The notes under the pieces are model-generated. The model saw only the letters and a list, made by a program, of their open reading frames with translations, was not told the DNA's origin and ran no database searches. This document shows positions 1 to 7,047 of a DNA stretch of 12,502 nt, piece after piece (the first letter of the stretch is position 1; every line of letters starts with the position of its first letter). This stretch comes from Tardiphaga sp. (GTDB lineage Bacteria; Pseudomonadota; Alphaproteobacteria; Rhizobiales; Xanthobacteraceae), in NCBI GenBank assembly GCA_014377915.1, contig JACMOT010000198.1, forward strand, positions 1 to 12,502. The letters are read 5' to 3'. A program made the position numbers and the translations under genes.

Positions 1-1181
1 ACATCGGCCGGATGATCCAGTCGTTCGATGCCTTCCCGGTCAATCTCGGCATCTCCGGCAAGGGCAATGCCTCGAAGCCGGCGGCCCTGATCGAGATGAT
101 CCATGCGGGGGCCTGCGCGCTGAAGCTGCACGAGGACTGGGGCACCACGCCGGCCGCGATCGTCAACTACCTCACGGTCGCCGACGACCATGACGTGCAG
201 GTCATGATCCACTCCGATACGCTGAACGAATCCGGCTTCGTCGAGGACACGATCAAGGCCTTCAAGGGCCGCACCATCCACGCCTTCCATACCGAAGGCG
301 CCGGCGGCGGACACGCGCCGGATATCATCAAGGTCGCCGGCCTGCCGAATGTGCTGCCGTCCTCGACCAATCCGACCCGGCCGTTCACCCGCAACACCAT
401 CGACGAGCATCTCGACATGTTGATGGTCTGCCACCATCTCGATCCCTCGATCGCCGAGGATCTCGCTTTCGCCGAAAGCCGCATCCGCAAGGAGACGATC
501 GCCGCCGAGGATATCCTGCACGACCTCGGCGCGCTCTCGATGATGTCGTCGGATTCGCAGGCGATGGGCCGGCTGGGTGAGGTCATCATCCGCACCTGGC
601 AGACCGCCGACAAGATGAAGAAGCAGCGCGGCTCGTTGCCGCAGGACTGCGGCAATAACGACAATTTTCGCGTCAAGCGTTACATCGCCAAATACACCAT
701 CAACCCGGCGATCGCCCATGGCGTGTCCAAGCTGATAGGCTCGGTGGAGAAGGGCAAGCTGGCGGATCTGGTGTTGTGGTCGCCGGCGTTCTTCGGCGTC
801 AAGCCGGATCTGGTGATCAAGGGCGGCATGATCGTGGCGGCGCCGATGGGCGATCCCAACGCCTCGATCCCGACGCCGCAGCCGGTGCACTACCAGCCGA
901 TGTTCGGTGCGTTCGGCCGCGCGCTGACGCAATCATCCTTCGTCTTCACCTCGGGCGCCGCGATTTCCAACGGCCTGCAGGCCAGGCTAGGCACTCAGAA
1001 GGCGCTCTACGCGGTGGAGAATACCCGCAGCGGTATCTCGAAGAAGAGCATGATCCACAACGATGCCACGCCGGACATCGAGGTCGATCCGGAAACCTAC
1101 GAGGTCCGCGCCGACGGCGAGTTGCTGACCTGCGCCCCGGCCGACGTCCTGCCGATGGCGCAACGTTATTTCATGTTTTGA
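1..1181 (+). CDS. ureC: Urease alpha subunit UreC, 3' part (5' end outside window)
   Basis: This is the catalytic subunit of the nickel urease that hydrolyses urea to ammonia and carbamate in the cytoplasm. The reading frame is open from the window edge (first full codon at 3), so about 393 C-terminal residues of a roughly 570-residue protein are visible. Recognisable active-site elements are the LKLHEDW motif with the carbamylated nickel-bridging Lys (codon 123) and a nickel-ligand His (codon 129), [24 protein letters not shown], the flap MVCHHLD with its Cys (codon 429) and His, and SSDSQAMGR with the nickel-ligand Asp (codon 552). The C-terminus MAQRYFMF is typical of the family. All catalytic residues in the visible part are present, so the enzyme looks functional. 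ureD, ureA and ureB would be expected upstream, outside the window. Confidence 0.98.
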   Translation, partial: IGRMIQSFDAFPVNLGISGKGNASKPAALIEMIHAGACALKLHEDWGTTPAAIVNYLTVADDHDVQVMIHSDTLNESGFVEDTIKAFKGRTIHAFHTEGAGGGHAPDIIKVAGLPNVLPSSTNPTRPFTRNTIDEHLDMLMVCHHLDPSIAEDLAFAESRIRKETIAAEDILHDLGALSMMSSDSQAMGRLGEVIIRTWQTADKMKKQRGSLPQDCGNNDNFRVKRYIAKYTINPAIAHGVSKLIGSVEKGKLADLVLWSPAFFGVKPDLVIKGGMIVAAPMGDPNASIPTPQPVHYQPMFGAFGRALTQSSFVFTSGAAISNGLQARLGTQKALYAVENTRSGISKKSMIHNDATPDIEVDPETYEVRADGELLTCAPADVLPMAQRYFMF

Positions 1182-1190
1182 GGAACTCGT

Positions 1191-1247
1191 GCCCCGGACG
1201 CGATGCGCTGCGCCGCTCTTGCGGCGTGGTGCTTCGCAGAGCCGGGG
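1191..1247. repeat. Imperfect stem-loop element after ureC
   Basis: Arms 1200-1216 and 1221-1237 pair at 13 of 17 positions around the loop TCTT, and CCCCGG (1192-1197) can pair with CCGGGG (1242-1247) at the base. The words resemble dispersed palindromic elements that I recall from Bradyrhizobium genomes, which is recognition and not a search result. There is no T-run after it, so a standard terminator is unlikely. Confidence 0.6.
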
Positions 1248-1274
1248 TCCCGGCTGCCAGTCGAGACACCGGCA

Positions 1275-1318
1275 TCCCGGATATGGAGCGGCATAAGAAT
1301 GCCGCGCCGTATCCGGGA
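1275..1318. repeat. Palindromic stem-loop element before the first ABM gene
   Basis: Two 19-base arms (1275-1293 and 1300-1318) are complementary at 17 of 19 positions and enclose the six-base loop TAAGAA. The outer stem begins with TCCCGGATAT, a word also present in the right part of the ureF-ureG palindrome (3446-3455), so the two elements may be related. It sits in the 233-base gap between ureC and the TTG start at 1415, a gap that otherwise holds no gene I can support. Confidence 0.7.
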
Positions 1319-1414
1319 AACGTGGCACCGTTGTCCCCTTCAACCCCGCGCCATAACCCCGTAAGGTCCGTCTCGGCCATCGCAGTGCCACAACACGACC
1401 CGGGAGAACTCGCC

Positions 1415-1714
1415 TTGATCTATATCGTTGCCACTCTGACCGTGAAGCCGGAATCGCGCGCCGAACTGATTGCCGCGGCGACCGCCTGCATCGCGGAGAC
1501 CCGCAAGGAAGCCGGCAATATCGCCTATGACATGCATGAGAGCATCACCGATCCCGCCAAAATGGTGTTCGTCGAACAATGGGAAAACGCTGAAGCGCTG
1601 GAGCCGCATCGCAAGAGCGACCACATGCGCGCTTTTGGCCGTGTCGTGGTGAATTGCCTCACCGCGCCGCCGAAGATCGAAGTGATCACCCCCGCCGATG
1701 TCACCATCCGCTAA
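1415..1714 (+). CDS. Antibiotic biosynthesis monooxygenase (ABM) domain protein, copy 1
   Basis: This small protein of 99 residues has the ABM ferredoxin-like fold pattern (COG1359/YgiN-like): an N-terminal IYIVATLTVKP strand, an Ala-rich helix, a central strand ending in VFVEQWEN, a DHMRAF helix and a final IEVITP strand. Such proteins form dimers and include quinol and other cofactor-free monooxygenases, but many have no known reaction and no substrate can be assigned here. The TTG at 1415 is chosen because GGGAGA (1402-1407) lies about 7 bases upstream and because it gives exactly the length and N-terminus of the next gene. The frame stays open upstream, but that part only shadows ureC. 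The protein is about 43% identical to copy 2 by ungapped hand alignment (43 of 99). Its place between ureC and ureE is unusual. Confidence 0.88.
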   Translation: MIYIVATLTVKPESRAELIAAATACIAETRKEAGNIAYDMHESITDPAKMVFVEQWENAEALEPHRKSDHMRAFGRVVVNCLTAPPKIEVITPADVTIR

Positions 1715-1740
1715 TCAAGAAAAGCACAGGGAAAACGCCC

Positions 1741-2040
1741 ATGATCTATGTCGTCGCCACCAGCCAGGTGAAGCCGGAATGCCGCGAAGCCTTCATCACC
1801 GGAGCCAAGCAATGCATCGCCGCCACGCGCCAGGAAAAAGGCTGCGTTTCCTATGAGAACCACACCAGCATCCACGATCCCAATCTGTTCGTGGTGGTCG
1901 AGCGCTGGGAAAGCCGCGAAGACCTGAATGCCCATGGCAAGGCGCCGCACATGAAAGTCTGGCGTGAATATTCCGCGCCGTTGAAAGTATCGCCGACCGT
2001 CATCGAGATCATCAGCGATGCCAAGGTCGAGAAATTCTGA
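1741..2040 (+). CDS. Antibiotic biosynthesis monooxygenase (ABM) domain protein, copy 2
   Basis: This is a second 99-residue ABM-fold protein, starting [13 protein letters not shown], with the same landmarks as copy 1: [36 protein letters not shown] and IEIIS. The ATG at 1741 has AGGGA (1728-1732) eight bases upstream. It follows copy 1 by 26 bases and precedes the ureE ATG by 10 bases, so all three genes should be on one transcript. Identical length and 43% identity indicate an old tandem duplication, not a recent one. Family members are cytoplasmic dimers acting on quinols, polyketides or unknown substrates; nothing visible links this one to urea or nickel except its position. Confidence 0.93.
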   Translation: MIYVVATSQVKPECREAFITGAKQCIAATRQEKGCVSYENHTSIHDPNLFVVVERWESREDLNAHGKAPHMKVWREYSAPLKVSPTVIEIISDAKVEKF

Positions 2041-2050
2041 GAGAGCAAGC

Positions 2051-2668
2051 ATGATCCGCGCTACAGACGTCAAGGGTCAGTATCCCTGGAAGGAGCCGGC
2101 GGTTGATACCGTCGTGCTCGATTTTGACGACCGGCATCGCCGCCGCATGGCGATGACCGGCACGCGCGGGCTTGAATTCTTGCTCGATCTGGAAAACGCC
2201 GTCGCGTTGCGCGGCGGCGATGCGCTGGTGCTGGAAGACGGCCGCCTCATCGAGGTGGTCGCCGCCCCCGAGCCGCTGATCGAAATCCGCGGCAGCGATC
2301 CCACCCATCTGGTGCGCGTAGCCTGGCACCTCGGCAACCGCCATCTGCCGACCCAGATCGTCGGCAAGGGCCTGCGAATTCGCCGCGACCATGTGATCGA
2401 GGACATGGTCAGGGGCCTCGGCGCCCGGGTCATTGCCATCGAGGCGCCGTTCGATCCGGAAGGCGGCGCCTATGCCGCGGTGGTCGAGACGCACGACCAC
2501 GGCCATCACGACCACGGCCATCATGGCCATGATCATGGCGCCCATGACCATGCCGGGCATGACCATTCGAAACACAAGCCCGCGGCAGCGCACGTTCATG
2601 ACGAGCATTGTGGCCACGATCATGGCCATGATCATCATGGCCACTCCCATGCCCATGACCACAAATAG
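2051..2668 (+). CDS. ureE: Urease accessory protein UreE (nickel metallochaperone)
   Basis: UreE delivers nickel to the urease apoprotein-UreDFG complex. The 205-residue protein has the usual two-domain start (peptide-binding domain, with [32 protein letters not shown], residues about 32-65 shown only in part: RGLEFLLDL and DALVLEDG) and a metal-binding domain with [14 protein letters not shown], which carries the conserved dimer-interface His, followed by DHVIEDM. It ends in a 59-residue tail from residue 147 with 26 histidines, far longer than in tail-less UreE proteins. The ATG at 2051 is chosen over an in-frame one at 2018 because the latter overlaps the preceding gene and GAGAGA sits just before 2051. 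The 3' end overlaps ureF. The tail should bind several nickel ions and may serve for storage. Confidence 0.97.
   Translation: MIRATDVKGQYPWKEPAVDTVVLDFDDRHRRRMAMTGTRGLEFLLDLENAVALRGGDALVLEDGRLIEVVAAPEPLIEIRGSDPTHLVRVAWHLGNRHLPTQIVGKGLRIRRDHVIEDMVRGLGARVIAIEAPFDPEGGAYAAVVETHDHGHHDHGHHGHDHGAHDHAGHDHSKHKPAAAHVHDEHCGHDHGHDHHGHSHAHDHK
2489..2665 (+). repeat. His/Asp/Gly low-complexity coding repeat in ureE
   Basis: The DNA is built from variants of CATGACCATGGC and CATGATCATGGC, encoding HDHG-type units: 26 His in 59 codons, plus one Cys in the DEHCGHD segment. This repeat makes a long shadow reading frame on the minus strand. Such tracts expand and contract easily, so tail length probably varies between strains. 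Confidence 0.85.
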
Positions 2669-3392
2669 TCTGGACGTCGTGCCGTTGGCGGAGCCTGGGG
2701 CTTTGTCCGCGGACGAAGGCGCGGCGCTGTACCGGCTGATGACCTGGCTGTCGCCGGCGTTTCCGGTTGGCGCCTTCTCCTATTCCAGCGGTATCGAATG
2801 GGCGGTGGAAGCCGGCGACATCGTCGATGCCGCGACGCTCCGGGACTGGCTGTCGTCGATGCTGACCGACGGCAGCGGCTTCTGTGATGGGGTATTTCTC
2901 GCGCATGTGCACCGCGCCGCATCGGTCGGCGACGTTGCCGCGCTGCGTGACATCGCCGAACTGGCGGCGGCCTTCGTGCCGTCAAAAGAGCGTCAGCTCG
3001 AGACCTCGTCGCAGGGCAAAGCCTTCATCGAGATCGCCCGCAGTGCCTGGAATCATAACGGTCTCGAGCGACTGATCGCGGCCTGCGAAGGCGCTCTGGT
3101 CTATCCCGTCGCCGTCGGCCTGGTCAGCGCCGCGCACCGCATTCCGCTTTCCGCTACCATGCACGGCTTCTTCCATGCGGTGACCTCGAACTGGATTTCC
3201 GCCGGCGCGCGGCTGGTGCCGCTCGGCCAGACCGACAGCCAGCGCGTGCTGGCCGCGCTGGAGCCCGTGGTCGTCGCCACCGGCACCCGCGCCCTGCGGG
3301 CCTCGCTTGACGAGCTCGGCGGCGCCACCTTTCGCGCCGACATCGCCAGCCTGCGCCATGAGACGCAATATACGAGACTTTTCAGGTCATGA
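2649..3392 (+). CDS. ureF: Urease accessory protein UreF
   Basis: UreF joins UreD and UreG on the urease apoenzyme and acts as the activating partner that gates the UreG GTPase during nickel insertion. The family signature is clear: [29 protein letters not shown] near the N-terminus, then [16 protein letters not shown] and a late [15 protein letters not shown]. Length is 247 residues from ATG 2649 or 245 from ATG 2655; neither has a clear ribosome site, and both starts lie inside the end of ureE, which ends at 2668. The 14-20 base overlap suggests translational coupling to ureE. The frame is open further upstream only because it shadows the ureE His tail. Confidence 0.96.
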   Translation: MPMTTNSLDVVPLAEPGALSADEGAALYRLMTWLSPAFPVGAFSYSSGIEWAVEAGDIVDAATLRDWLSSMLTDGSGFCDGVFLAHVHRAASVGDVAALRDIAELAAAFVPSKERQLETSSQGKAFIEIARSAWNHNGLERLIAACEGALVYPVAVGLVSAAHRIPLSATMHGFFHAVTSNWISAGARLVPLGQTDSQRVLAALEPVVVATGTRALRASLDELGGATFRADIASLRHETQYTRLFRS

Positions 3393-3400
3393 AGGATGTT

Positions 3401-3476
3401 GTAGCCCGGATGAGCGAAGCGACATCCGGGATAAAACGTATGCGTTCCCGGATATCGCTTCGTTCATCCGGGCTAC
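3401..3476. repeat. Long palindromic repeat between ureF and ureG
   Basis: Arms 3401-3430 and 3447-3476 match in inverted orientation at 28 of 30 positions around a 16-base centre, and begin and end with GTAGCCCGGATGA / TCATCCGGGCTAC. It fills most of the 117-base ureF-ureG gap. Similar GTAGCCCGGATGAGCG words are, from memory, a frequent dispersed repeat in Bradyrhizobium relatives. In the operon transcript it would form a very stable hairpin, which could slow RNA decay or lower ureG expression relative to ureF. Confidence 0.88.
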
Positions 3477-3509
3477 GGACTACTGGCGCTAACCGAAAGA
3501 CCAACTGAC

Positions 3510-4139
3510 ATGTCTTCCTTTCACGGTCCGCTGCGCGTCGGCATTGGCGGTCCCGTCGGCTCCGGCAAGACCGCGCTGATGGACCTGCTGTGCAAGACCA
3601 TGCGCGAGCGTTACGACATCGCTGCCATCACCAACGACATCTACACCAAATGGGATGCCGAATTCCTGGTGCGCTCGGGCTCGCTGACCGCGGACCGCAT
3701 CGCCGGTGTCGAGACCGGCGGCTGCCCGCACACGGCGATCCGAGAGGACGCCTCGATGAATCTTGCCGCGGTCGCCGACATGCGCGCCAAATTCCCCGTC
3801 CTCGACATGGTGCTGATCGAATCCGGCGGCGACAACCTCGCGGCGACCTTCTCGCCGGAACTCGCCGACCTCACCATCTATGTGATCGACGTCGCCGCCG
3901 GCGACAAGATCCCGTCGAAGGGCGGACCGGGCATCACCCGTTCCGACCTGCTGGTGATCAACAAGATCGATCTGGCGCCCTATGTCGGCGCCTCGCTGGA
4001 AAAGATGGATACCGATGCGAAGCGGATGCGCGGCATCAGGCCGTTCGTGATGACCAATATGAAGACCCATGACGGCCTCGACCGCATCATCGCCTTCATC
4101 GAAACCAAGGGCGGGCTGCGAGCCCGAAACGTGGCCTGA
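3510..4139 (+). CDS. ureG: Urease accessory GTPase UreG
   Basis: UreG is the SIMIBI-class GTPase that carries nickel to urease in a GTP-dependent dimer, working with UreE, UreF and UreD. The 209-residue protein has the P-loop GPVGSGKT (residues 14-21), the [13 protein letters not shown] segment, the nickel-binding Cys-Pro-His motif at 72-74 within [17 protein letters not shown], the Walker-B-like [17 protein letters not shown], and the guanine-specificity motif NKID (151-154). Length and all motifs match functional family members. It is the last ure gene; a palindromic repeat separates it from ureF, and only a weak GAAAGA sits upstream of the ATG. Confidence 0.98.
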   Translation: MSSFHGPLRVGIGGPVGSGKTALMDLLCKTMRERYDIAAITNDIYTKWDAEFLVRSGSLTADRIAGVETGGCPHTAIREDASMNLAAVADMRAKFPVLDMVLIESGGDNLAATFSPELADLTIYVIDVAAGDKIPSKGGPGITRSDLLVINKIDLAPYVGASLEKMDTDAKRMRGIRPFVMTNMKTHDGLDRIIAFIETKGGLRARNVA

Positions 4140-4149
4140 AAGTCGGCAA

Positions 4150-4170
4150 GGCCTTAAAATTGTTAAGGCC
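4150..4170 (+). terminator. Short perfect hairpin after ureG, possible terminator
   Basis: GGCCTTAA (4150-4157) and TTAAGGCC (4163-4170) form a perfect 8-base stem around a five-base loop, 10 bases after the ureG stop. It is followed by GTTTACG, not a T-run, so intrinsic termination would be weak; it may mark an RNA 3' end or an operator. The rest of the 155-base gap to 4295 shows no clear promoter. Confidence 0.35.
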
Positions 4171-4294
4171 GTTTACGTAGAGTAAAAGCCACGTTGAAAT
4201 AATCCCGATCGCCCCGGAACAAAAGGGCCGTGGCGTGATTGGGCTACATCTTGGCCGCTGAACCGGCAGCAATATTCCATTTCCGAGTAACCGT

Positions 4295-5944
4295 GTGGTC
4301 CGGCTGGGTTTCATCATCGGGTTTCTGGCGCTGATCGGAGTTCTGCTCTCCGGTCTCGCTGCCTATCGTGTGCACGATCAGGAATTGGCACTCGACGACA
4401 TCGCGCTGGGGCGCGGCGTGGATATCCACGCCAGCCTGGTTCAGGAACGTTTGACCGAGCGCGAGCTGCTTGCCCGCGTCGCCGCCGGCCTGTTTCGGGC
4501 GCCGTCGGTGAACAAGGCCAATATGCTGCAGCCGCTGCGATCATCGATCTATGCCTTCAAGACCGATTTCGTGATCGCGAGCTGGATCGCGCGGCTGCAG
4601 CCCGCCGAGTTGCCGGCGGCGCAGGCCGAGTTGGCCCGCGCCGGCTTCCGCAACCCCGCCATTCGCAATTTTGATGATTCACCATTAAGCGCGGAGCCGA
4701 CGGGCGAGCCGGTCAACGTGTTGATGGACGTCGAGCCGCGCAACTCGGTGACCGAAAGCCTTGCCGGACGCTCCCTGAATGGCAGCCCGAATATGGGCCC
4801 GATACTGGCTCGGGCCATGGCCGAGGGCCGGCCGGTGGCGTCCGACCCGACCAGCCTGCTGAGCTCCAGTGGACCGATCGGTCTGGTGCTGACGGCTCCG
4901 GTGCTGCAGGAAGGCAATGCGATGCCCGCGGGCTTCGTGTCGTTTTCCTACGAACTCGGTCCCCTGATGCTGGCCAATGACGAGATGTCGTTGTTTTCCG
5001 TGGCGCTGAAGGATCCGCGCCATGAAGATCACGAACTCGTCGCGGACGGGCAGGGCATGGTCACCAGCCGCGCGCTGGTGCCGAACGGGCCCGCGCTGGC
5101 GATCCTGCGCTCCGTGTCCTTTGGCGGACGGGACTGGTCGCTCGGCTATTATCCGAAGACCAATGTGGCACTTCGCGCCGAACGCATGGCGATCATTGTC
5201 GGCGGCATCGGCCTGGCGCTGACCTTCATCATTTGCGGGCTGTTCGGCTACGTCTCCTACAGCAATCTACGGCTGCGGCGGGAAGTTGCGATCCGCATCG
5301 GTTTCGAACGCCGGCTGACCGTGGTGATCGACGAACTCAATCACCGCGTGAAGAACATCCTGGCGGTGATCCAGTCGATCGTGACGCGCACGCTGCGCCA
5401 TGGCGCCGATGTCGACGTCGCCCGCGATCTGCTGATCGGCCGCATTCACGCGATGTCCAACGTCGTCTCGCTGCTATCAGAGAGCCAGTGGCAGGGCGTG
5501 CAGCTGAGGGGCCTGTTCGAGGCCCGTGCCATCCCGCATGCCGAGCGTATCGCCGTCACCGGCCCGGATGTCGTGGTCAGCGCCCGCGCCGCGCAGAGCC
5601 TGTCGCTGCTGTTTTTCGAACTGGCGTCGCATTCCGATGAGGGGCTGTCGCTGGTCGGCAAGCATCCGCACATCGTGGCGCATTGGGAAATCAAGGGCGC
5701 CGGACCGGGCGCGACGTTCGATTTTCGCTGGGAAGAATTCAACACCAGCGAAGCGACGCGGCGGCCCGATAGCGATTTCGGTTTGGTGTTGCTGGACCGG
5801 GTCGCGCCGGAAGCGCTTGGTGGTATGGCCAAGCGCTACTTCACCGAGGTCAGCTACGTCTATGAGCTGACCGCGCCGATGGAGACCGTGATCGACATGA
5901 CCGAGCGCGACCGCACCGAGGCTTTGGCCAAGCCGGTCAACTAG
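4295..5944 (+). CDS. CHASE-domain HWE/HisKA_2-type sensor histidine kinase, catalytic domain degenerate
   Basis: The 549-residue membrane sensor has a first transmembrane helix at residues 3-24, a periplasmic CHASE-like region (about 40-280, with ASLVQERLTERELLARVAAG and ARAMAEGRPVASDP), a second helix at about 298-320, then the H-box IDELNHRVKNILAVIQSIV with phospho-acceptor His350. The C-terminal ATPase domain keeps WEE and FGLVLLDRV, but the N-box expected as HELATNAxKYG reads FELASHSDEG, with His446 where the ATP/Mg-binding Asn should be, and the GGP region after WEE is missing. Family members of this class feed phosphate to PhyR-type regulators. The position beside nepR-ecfG supports a role in GSR control, perhaps as a phosphatase or pseudokinase. 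GTG 4295 is the first plausible start; its ribosome site is weak. Confidence 0.85.
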   Translation: MVRLGFIIGFLALIGVLLSGLAAYRVHDQELALDDIALGRGVDIHASLVQERLTERELLARVAAGLFRAPSVNKANMLQPLRSSIYAFKTDFVIASWIARLQPAELPAAQAELARAGFRNPAIRNFDDSPLSAEPTGEPVNVLMDVEPRNSVTESLAGRSLNGSPNMGPILARAMAEGRPVASDPTSLLSSSGPIGLVLTAPVLQEGNAMPAGFVSFSYELGPLMLANDEMSLFSVALKDPRHEDHELVADGQGMVTSRALVPNGPALAILRSVSFGGRDWSLGYYPKTNVALRAERMAIIVGGIGLALTFIICGLFGYVSYSNLRLRREVAIRIGFERRLTVVIDELNHRVKNILAVIQSIVTRTLRHGADVDVARDLLIGRIHAMSNVVSLLSESQWQGVQLRGLFEARAIPHAERIAVTGPDVVVSARAAQSLSLLFFELASHSDEGLSLVGKHPHIVAHWEIKGAGPGATFDFRWEEFNTSEATRRPDSDFGLVLLDRVAPEALGGMAKRYFTEVSYVYELTAPMETVIDMTERDRTEALAKPVN

Positions 5945-6037
5945 TTAGCTGTCCCCTCCACAGATTTGCCACGTTGCCACAAACTTGCCGCAAGACGTGG
6001 TTTGACGTACGGGGTCTTGAGGCAAAATTGAGGCACA

Positions 6038-6065
6038 AAAAACGGCCACCGAAGTGGCCGTTTTT
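6038..6065. terminator. Bidirectional intrinsic terminator between the kinase and ecfG
   Basis: AAAAACGGCCAC (6038-6049) and GTGGCCGTTTTT (6054-6065) form a perfect 12-base stem with the tetraloop CGAA. T-runs follow the GC core on both strands, so it can end the kinase transcript rightwards and the nepR-ecfG transcript leftwards. The stem lies 20 bases past the ecfG stop and about 90 past the kinase stop. Confidence 0.93.
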
Positions 6066-6085
6066 CAATTCGTGCGTCGCCGGTG

Positions 6086-6634
6086 TCAGCCGCCGCTGCC
6101 GCCGATCACGGCGCGGACGGTGTTGTCCGGACCGAAATCATCAGCGCCATCGACATACAGCAACGCGCTGAGCTTCGACCGGGCGCGGTTGACGCGACTC
6201 TTGATGGTGCCGACGGCGCATCCGCAGATCGTCGCGGCGTCTTCATAGGAAAACCCGGAGGCACCGACCAGAATCAGCGCTTCACGCTGGTCCTGCGGCA
6301 ATTTCTCCAGCGCCGCGCGAAACTCCTCGAATTCCAGATGCGCGTTCTGCGCCGGCTGGGTCTTCAGCGTCTTGGCGTAGCTGCCATCGGCATCTTCCAC
6401 CTCGCGCCGGCGCTTGCGATAGTCGGACCGGAACAGGTTGCGCAGGATGGTGAACAGCCAGGCGGGCAGATTGGAGCCGACCTGGAAGGAGTCGATATTG
6501 GCCAGCGCCCGCAACAGGGTTTCCTGCACCAGATCGTCGGCGCGGTCGCCATTGCCGGACAGAGAGATGGCGAAGGCGCGCAGGCTCGGCACCGAGGCCA
6601 GAATGTCGTCGCGAAGGGAATCGGTGAGAGGCAT
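6086..6634 (-). CDS. ecfG: EcfG-type sigma factor of the general stress response
   Basis: This 182-residue ECF sigma factor of the EcfG (ECF15) group directs RNA polymerase to GGAAC-N16/17-CGTT promoters of the alphaproteobacterial general stress response. Region 2 spans about residues 10-75 (DRADDLVQETLLRALANIDS, LPAWLFTILRNLF), followed by a charged linker, and region 4 about 111-158 (LPQDQREALILVGASGFSYE, VGTIKSRVNRARSKL). Its ATG at 6634 overlaps the nepR stop by one base (TGATG) and has a strong GGGAGG ribosome site inside nepR, which implies tight coupling and matched levels of sigma and anti-sigma factor. Autoregulation through the upstream GGAAC motifs is likely but the minus-strand -10 is poor. 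Confidence 0.96.
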   Translation of the reverse strand: MPLTDSLRDDILASVPSLRAFAISLSGNGDRADDLVQETLLRALANIDSFQVGSNLPAWLFTILRNLFRSDYRKRRREVEDADGSYAKTLKTQPAQNAHLEFEEFRAALEKLPQDQREALILVGASGFSYEDAATICGCAVGTIKSRVNRARSKLSALLYVDGADDFGPDNTVRAVIGGSGG

Positions 6635-6825
6635 CAGTCCCTCCCGTCTATTTTGGCCGTGGCCGGATCGGCCGCCTTGGGCTCGTCGAGCTGGCGGATC
6701 AGATCCGCGAACCGGTCGGGCACGCCCTGGCGCACCACATCATCATACATGGCGCGCAACTGGTGCCCGATCCTTGACTGGATCTCGGCGTTGAGCCCAC
6801 CCTGCTTTGGCTTCACATCTTTCAT
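6634..6825 (-). CDS. nepR: Anti-sigma factor NepR
   Basis: NepR binds and holds EcfG until phosphorylated PhyR competes it away. The 63-residue protein has the family core IGHQLRAMYDDVVRQGVPDR followed by FADLIRQLD (residues about 19-47), flanked by unstructured ends as usual. I prefer the ATG at 6825, preceded by GGAACGGG; an in-frame TTG at 6837 would add four residues. Its TGA shares a base with the ecfG ATG. Roughly 100 bases of A-rich leader (minus strand) separate it from the divergent promoter region shared with phyR. Confidence 0.95.
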   Translation of the reverse strand: MKDVKPKQGGLNAEIQSRIGHQLRAMYDDVVRQGVPDRFADLIRQLDEPKAADPATAKIDGRD

Positions 6826-6865
6826 GACCCGTTCCAACTTCCCCAGGGATTAAGCCCATGGAATT

Positions 6866-6897
6866 CGAGATTTTTTTGCTTTTTTGAAGCCATCTCG
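6866..6897 (-). other. Hairpin with A-rich loop in the nepR-ecfG leader
   Basis: CGAGAT (6866-6871) and ATCTCG (6892-6897) are perfect inverted repeats around a 20-base loop that on the minus strand contains two runs of six or seven A. It lies about 40 bases upstream of nepR and would be in its leader RNA. A six-base stem with so large a loop is marginal, so function is uncertain. Confidence 0.3.
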
Positions 6898-6932
6898 GCC
6901 TGTGTTACGGTTGCTAATTCAGAGCCGCAGTG

Positions 6933-6956
6933 AAAGTTCCGGATCAATGGAACTTT
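6933..6956. promoter_or_regulatory. Back-to-back GGAAC -35 elements between nepR-ecfG and phyR
   Basis: AAAGTTCC (6933-6940) and GGAACTTT (6949-6956) form a perfect 8+8 palindrome with an 8-base centre, so each strand presents GGAACTTT pointing outwards. The plus-strand copy has a fair -10 for phyR. The minus-strand copy (6940 to 6936) is followed after 16 bases by AATTAG, only two of four matches to CGTT, so a nepR promoter here is uncertain. Confidence 0.6.
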
Positions 6957-6974
6957 TGTGACGGTGGCGCGTAA
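6949..6974 (+). promoter_or_regulatory. Candidate EcfG promoter of phyR
   Basis: GGAAC (6949-6953), a 16-base spacer and CGTAAA (from 6970) match the known GGAAC-N16/17-CGTT consensus at all -35 positions and three of four -10 positions. The start of transcription would fall near 6980, leaving a leader of about 70 bases before the phyR ATG. Positive autoregulation of phyR by the sigma factor it releases is known in related species. Confidence 0.65.
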
Positions 6975-7047
6975 ACATGCGCATCAGGGGAGCCGGGAGC
7001 TGTCGTTCTCTCACCTTGTTGCGTTAAACAGATAAAATGGAGTGGGG

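Noticed and set aside
1182..1207. GGAAC right after the ureC stop as an EcfG promoter
   Set aside because: No CGTT-like -10 at 16 or 17 bases (ATGC, TGCG), and the site leads into repeat DNA.
776..1414. Plus-strand open frame extending the first ABM protein upstream to 312 residues
   Set aside because: It is the +1 shadow of ureC followed by repeat DNA; the TTG at 1415 has a good ribosome site and matches the length and start of the second ABM copy.
2012..2662. Long minus-strand open frame opposite ureE with a Met/Ile/Val-rich start
   Set aside because: It mirrors the His-codon repeat of ureE (CAT/CAC reversed gives ATG/GTG), and ureE on the plus strand has clear homologous motifs.
4216..4240. 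GGAAC before the sensor kinase as an EcfG promoter
   Set aside because: The -10 at N16 or N17 would be GATT or ATTG; the only CGT nearby is at N13, outside the accepted spacing.
5969..6000. CCACGT/ACGTGG inverted repeat after the kinase gene
   Set aside because: A six-base stem with a 20-base loop next to a far stronger terminator; no reason to assign a function.
6083..6853. 256-residue plus-strand frame over ecfG and nepR
   Set aside because: Antisense shadow of high-GC coding DNA; the minus strand encodes clear EcfG and NepR.
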